The notes below the pieces were generated by a model. That model was not told where the DNA came from. It searched no databases and worked only from the letters and a program-made list of their open reading frames with translations. The position numbers and the translations under genes are program-made. A DNA stretch of 7,506 bases from NORP309 sp964564165 (GTDB lineage: Bacteria > Pseudomonadota > Gammaproteobacteria > Xanthomonadales > Marinicellaceae), in the NCBI GenBank assembly GCA_964564165.1, contig CAZLZZ010000154.1, positions 1-7,506 on the forward strand, read 5' to 3'. This document shows, one piece after another, positions 6,525 to 7,506 of this stretch (position 1 is its first letter; each line of letters begins with the position of its first letter).

Positions 6525-6553
6525 ATTGTATCATTTTATCGGGTATGTGTGCC
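6525..6553 (-). promoter_or_regulatory. Candidate promoter for the hydrolase-zapE pair
   Basis: On the minus strand TACAAT (6530-6525) is one base off the TATAAT consensus and lies about 30 bases before the hydrolase ATG. The hexamer 17 bases further upstream, GGCACA (6553-6548), matches the -35 consensus only in its last three bases, so the promoter is weak or needs an activator, if real. Confidence 0.35.
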
Positions 6554-6685
6554 TCATTCCAGTTAGTGCATGTCCGAGAATATAAAAAATAACTTATCAC
6601 CAGCGAGGTAACAGTGCGTTTTTTTATTTGCTACACATTCTAAGTGATTGCACTCCTATTTACGTTTGGCTAATGTGATTTGGGG

Positions 6686-6691
6686 TATAAT
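6686..6691 (+). promoter_or_regulatory. Perfect -10 element (TATAAT) for the AmpG-family gene
   Basis: TATAAT occurs 23 bases before the first ATG of the transporter frame, preceded by GGGG. The best -35 candidate (TTTGGC near 6665-6670, spacing 15) is poor. Expected transcription start is near 6698, giving a leader of under 20 bases for the ATG at 6715 or about 50 for the ATG at 6748. Nothing else recognisable lies in the 6495-6714 divergent spacer. Confidence 0.5.
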
Positions 6692-6714
6692 AAAAAAACT
6701 AATGCTATGATGGC

Positions 6715-7506
6715 ATGGTTAGTCACTTATCAGATTTAGAAATATCAATGCCCAAAACACTGCCAAAAAAAGAAATTAAGAAAGAAATCAAGAATCAGGT
6801 GTCTTTTCATAGATTTTTATTTAAAAAAAAGTTTGCTCACATGACGTTGTTGGGTTTTTCTGCTGGCGTTCCCTTGTACTTAATTTTTTCGTCGTTGTCT
6901 TTATGGCTTGATCAAGTGGGTATAGCCAAAACATCTATAGCCATGTTTAGTTGGGCTGCTTTAGGTTATTCGTTTAAGTTTTTATGGGCACCTTTGGTTG
7001 ATAAACTTCCTTTGCCTTTTTTTACTAAGTTATTAGGGCAAAGAAGAAGCTGGTTGCTGGTTACTCAGTTGTTTATTATTTCTGCAATCATATGGATGGC
7101 GTTGATTGACCCTGCAGCTGGCGATAGTCAAATTACAAGGATGGCTTTTGCTGCTGTTTTACTGGGGTTTTCATCGGCTACTCAAGATATTCTAATAGAT
7201 GCTTGGCGTATTGAAGCGTCAAATGAGCAAGACATTGCGATTTTGTCATCCTTGTATATAGTTGGGTATCGAATAGGCATGATCACCTCAGGGGCCGGGG
7301 CTTTGTTTTTAGCTCACTACTTTGGAACAAGTCTTGATAGCTACAATTATCAAGCATGGCAATACAGTTATTTAATTATGGCAATGTTAATGTTAATTGG
7401 GTTGGTTACTACTCTGTATATAAAAGAGCCAGCCTCAGAATGCCAACATAACTATGATGCCAAGGACTATATGGCAATATTGTTGGTTTTTGTTATTGCA
7501 GTTATT
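6715..7506 (+). CDS. AmpG-family MFS transporter, N-terminal part (3' end outside window)
   Basis: The frame is open from an ATG at 6715 to the right edge, 264 codons. After a lysine-rich cytoplasmic N-terminus of about 40 residues come at least six membrane segments and the start of a seventh. Signatures fit the AmpG branch of the major facilitator superfamily: GFSAGVPLYLIFSSLSLWL in the first helix, FKFLWAPLVDKL at the helix 2-3 loop, LGQRRSWLL, and SATQDILIDAWRIE in helix 4. In Enterobacteriaceae AmpG imports GlcNAc-anhydroMurNAc peptides for cell-wall recycling and feeds beta-lactamase induction; that substrate here is inferred from family only. No Shine-Dalgarno is clear at 6715; the ATG at 6748 is an alternative that shortens only the polar tail. 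No ampD or ampR homologue is in view. Other MFS members of the same branch cannot be fully excluded. Confidence 0.9.
   Translation, partial: MVSHLSDLEISMPKTLPKKEIKKEIKNQVSFHRFLFKKKFAHMTLLGFSAGVPLYLIFSSLSLWLDQVGIAKTSIAMFSWAALGYSFKFLWAPLVDKLPLPFFTKLLGQRRSWLLVTQLFIISAIIWMALIDPAAGDSQITRMAFAAVLLGFSSATQDILIDAWRIEASNEQDIAILSSLYIVGYRIGMITSGAGALFLAHYFGTSLDSYNYQAWQYSYLIMAMLMLIGLVTTLYIKEPASECQHNYDAKDYMAILLVFVIAVI

Noticed and set aside
6282..6600. Two overlapping open frames (+ 6282-6506 and - 6394-6600) over the hydrolase start
   Set aside because: Both overlap the conserved N-terminal part of the hydrolase and show no motif; the minus one only reaches into the promoter region.

Overview
The window looks like a chromosomal piece from an AT-rich gammaproteobacterium. 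The housekeeping genes read like that class: the C-terminal part of NAD-dependent DNA ligase (ligA), a ZapE/AFG1-type cell-division ATPase, a dienelactone-hydrolase-like alpha/beta hydrolase, and an AmpG-type transporter. Genus cannot be decided from the sequence. A run of ten N at 5086-5095 shows that this is a draft scaffold.

Layout: (1) 2-748, + strand, 3' part of ligA. (2) 749-850, short convergent spacer with two small hairpins. (3) 851-4481, - strand, a compact three-gene unit transcribed in the order CHASE2 membrane sensor -> small secreted protein -> periplasmic M48 metalloprotease with a TPR-like C-terminal half. Both junctions are 4-base ATGA stop/start overlaps. (4) 4482-4766, AT-rich spacer with a candidate promoter for this unit and a 46-codon fragment that reads like the tail of an AbiEii-type nucleotidyltransferase toxin. 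(5) 4767-5816, - strand, zapE, broken by an in-frame stop and the N gap. (6) 5817-6494, - strand, alpha/beta hydrolase abutting zapE with zero spacing. (7) 6495-6714, divergent promoter region. (8) 6715-7506, + strand, AmpG-family transporter running off the window.

The unusual part is the 851-4481 unit. It is visibly more AT-rich than its neighbours: hand counts of 60-base samples give 11/60 G+C at 1261-1320 and 18/60 at 3181-3240, against 27/60 in ligA (541-600) and 28/60 in the hydrolase (6241-6300). It lies between core genes next to a degraded toxin-like fragment, which suggests an accessory insertion. All three products should sit in or beyond the inner membrane. The CHASE2 protein has no kinase, cyclase or other cytoplasmic output domain. 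One reading is that the sensor, the small secreted protein and the protease form one envelope module whose output is proteolysis; this is inference, and I know of no named system with this exact composition.

The other genes are ordinary: hydrolase-zapE form a small operon, and ampG has its own promoter with a perfect TATAAT.
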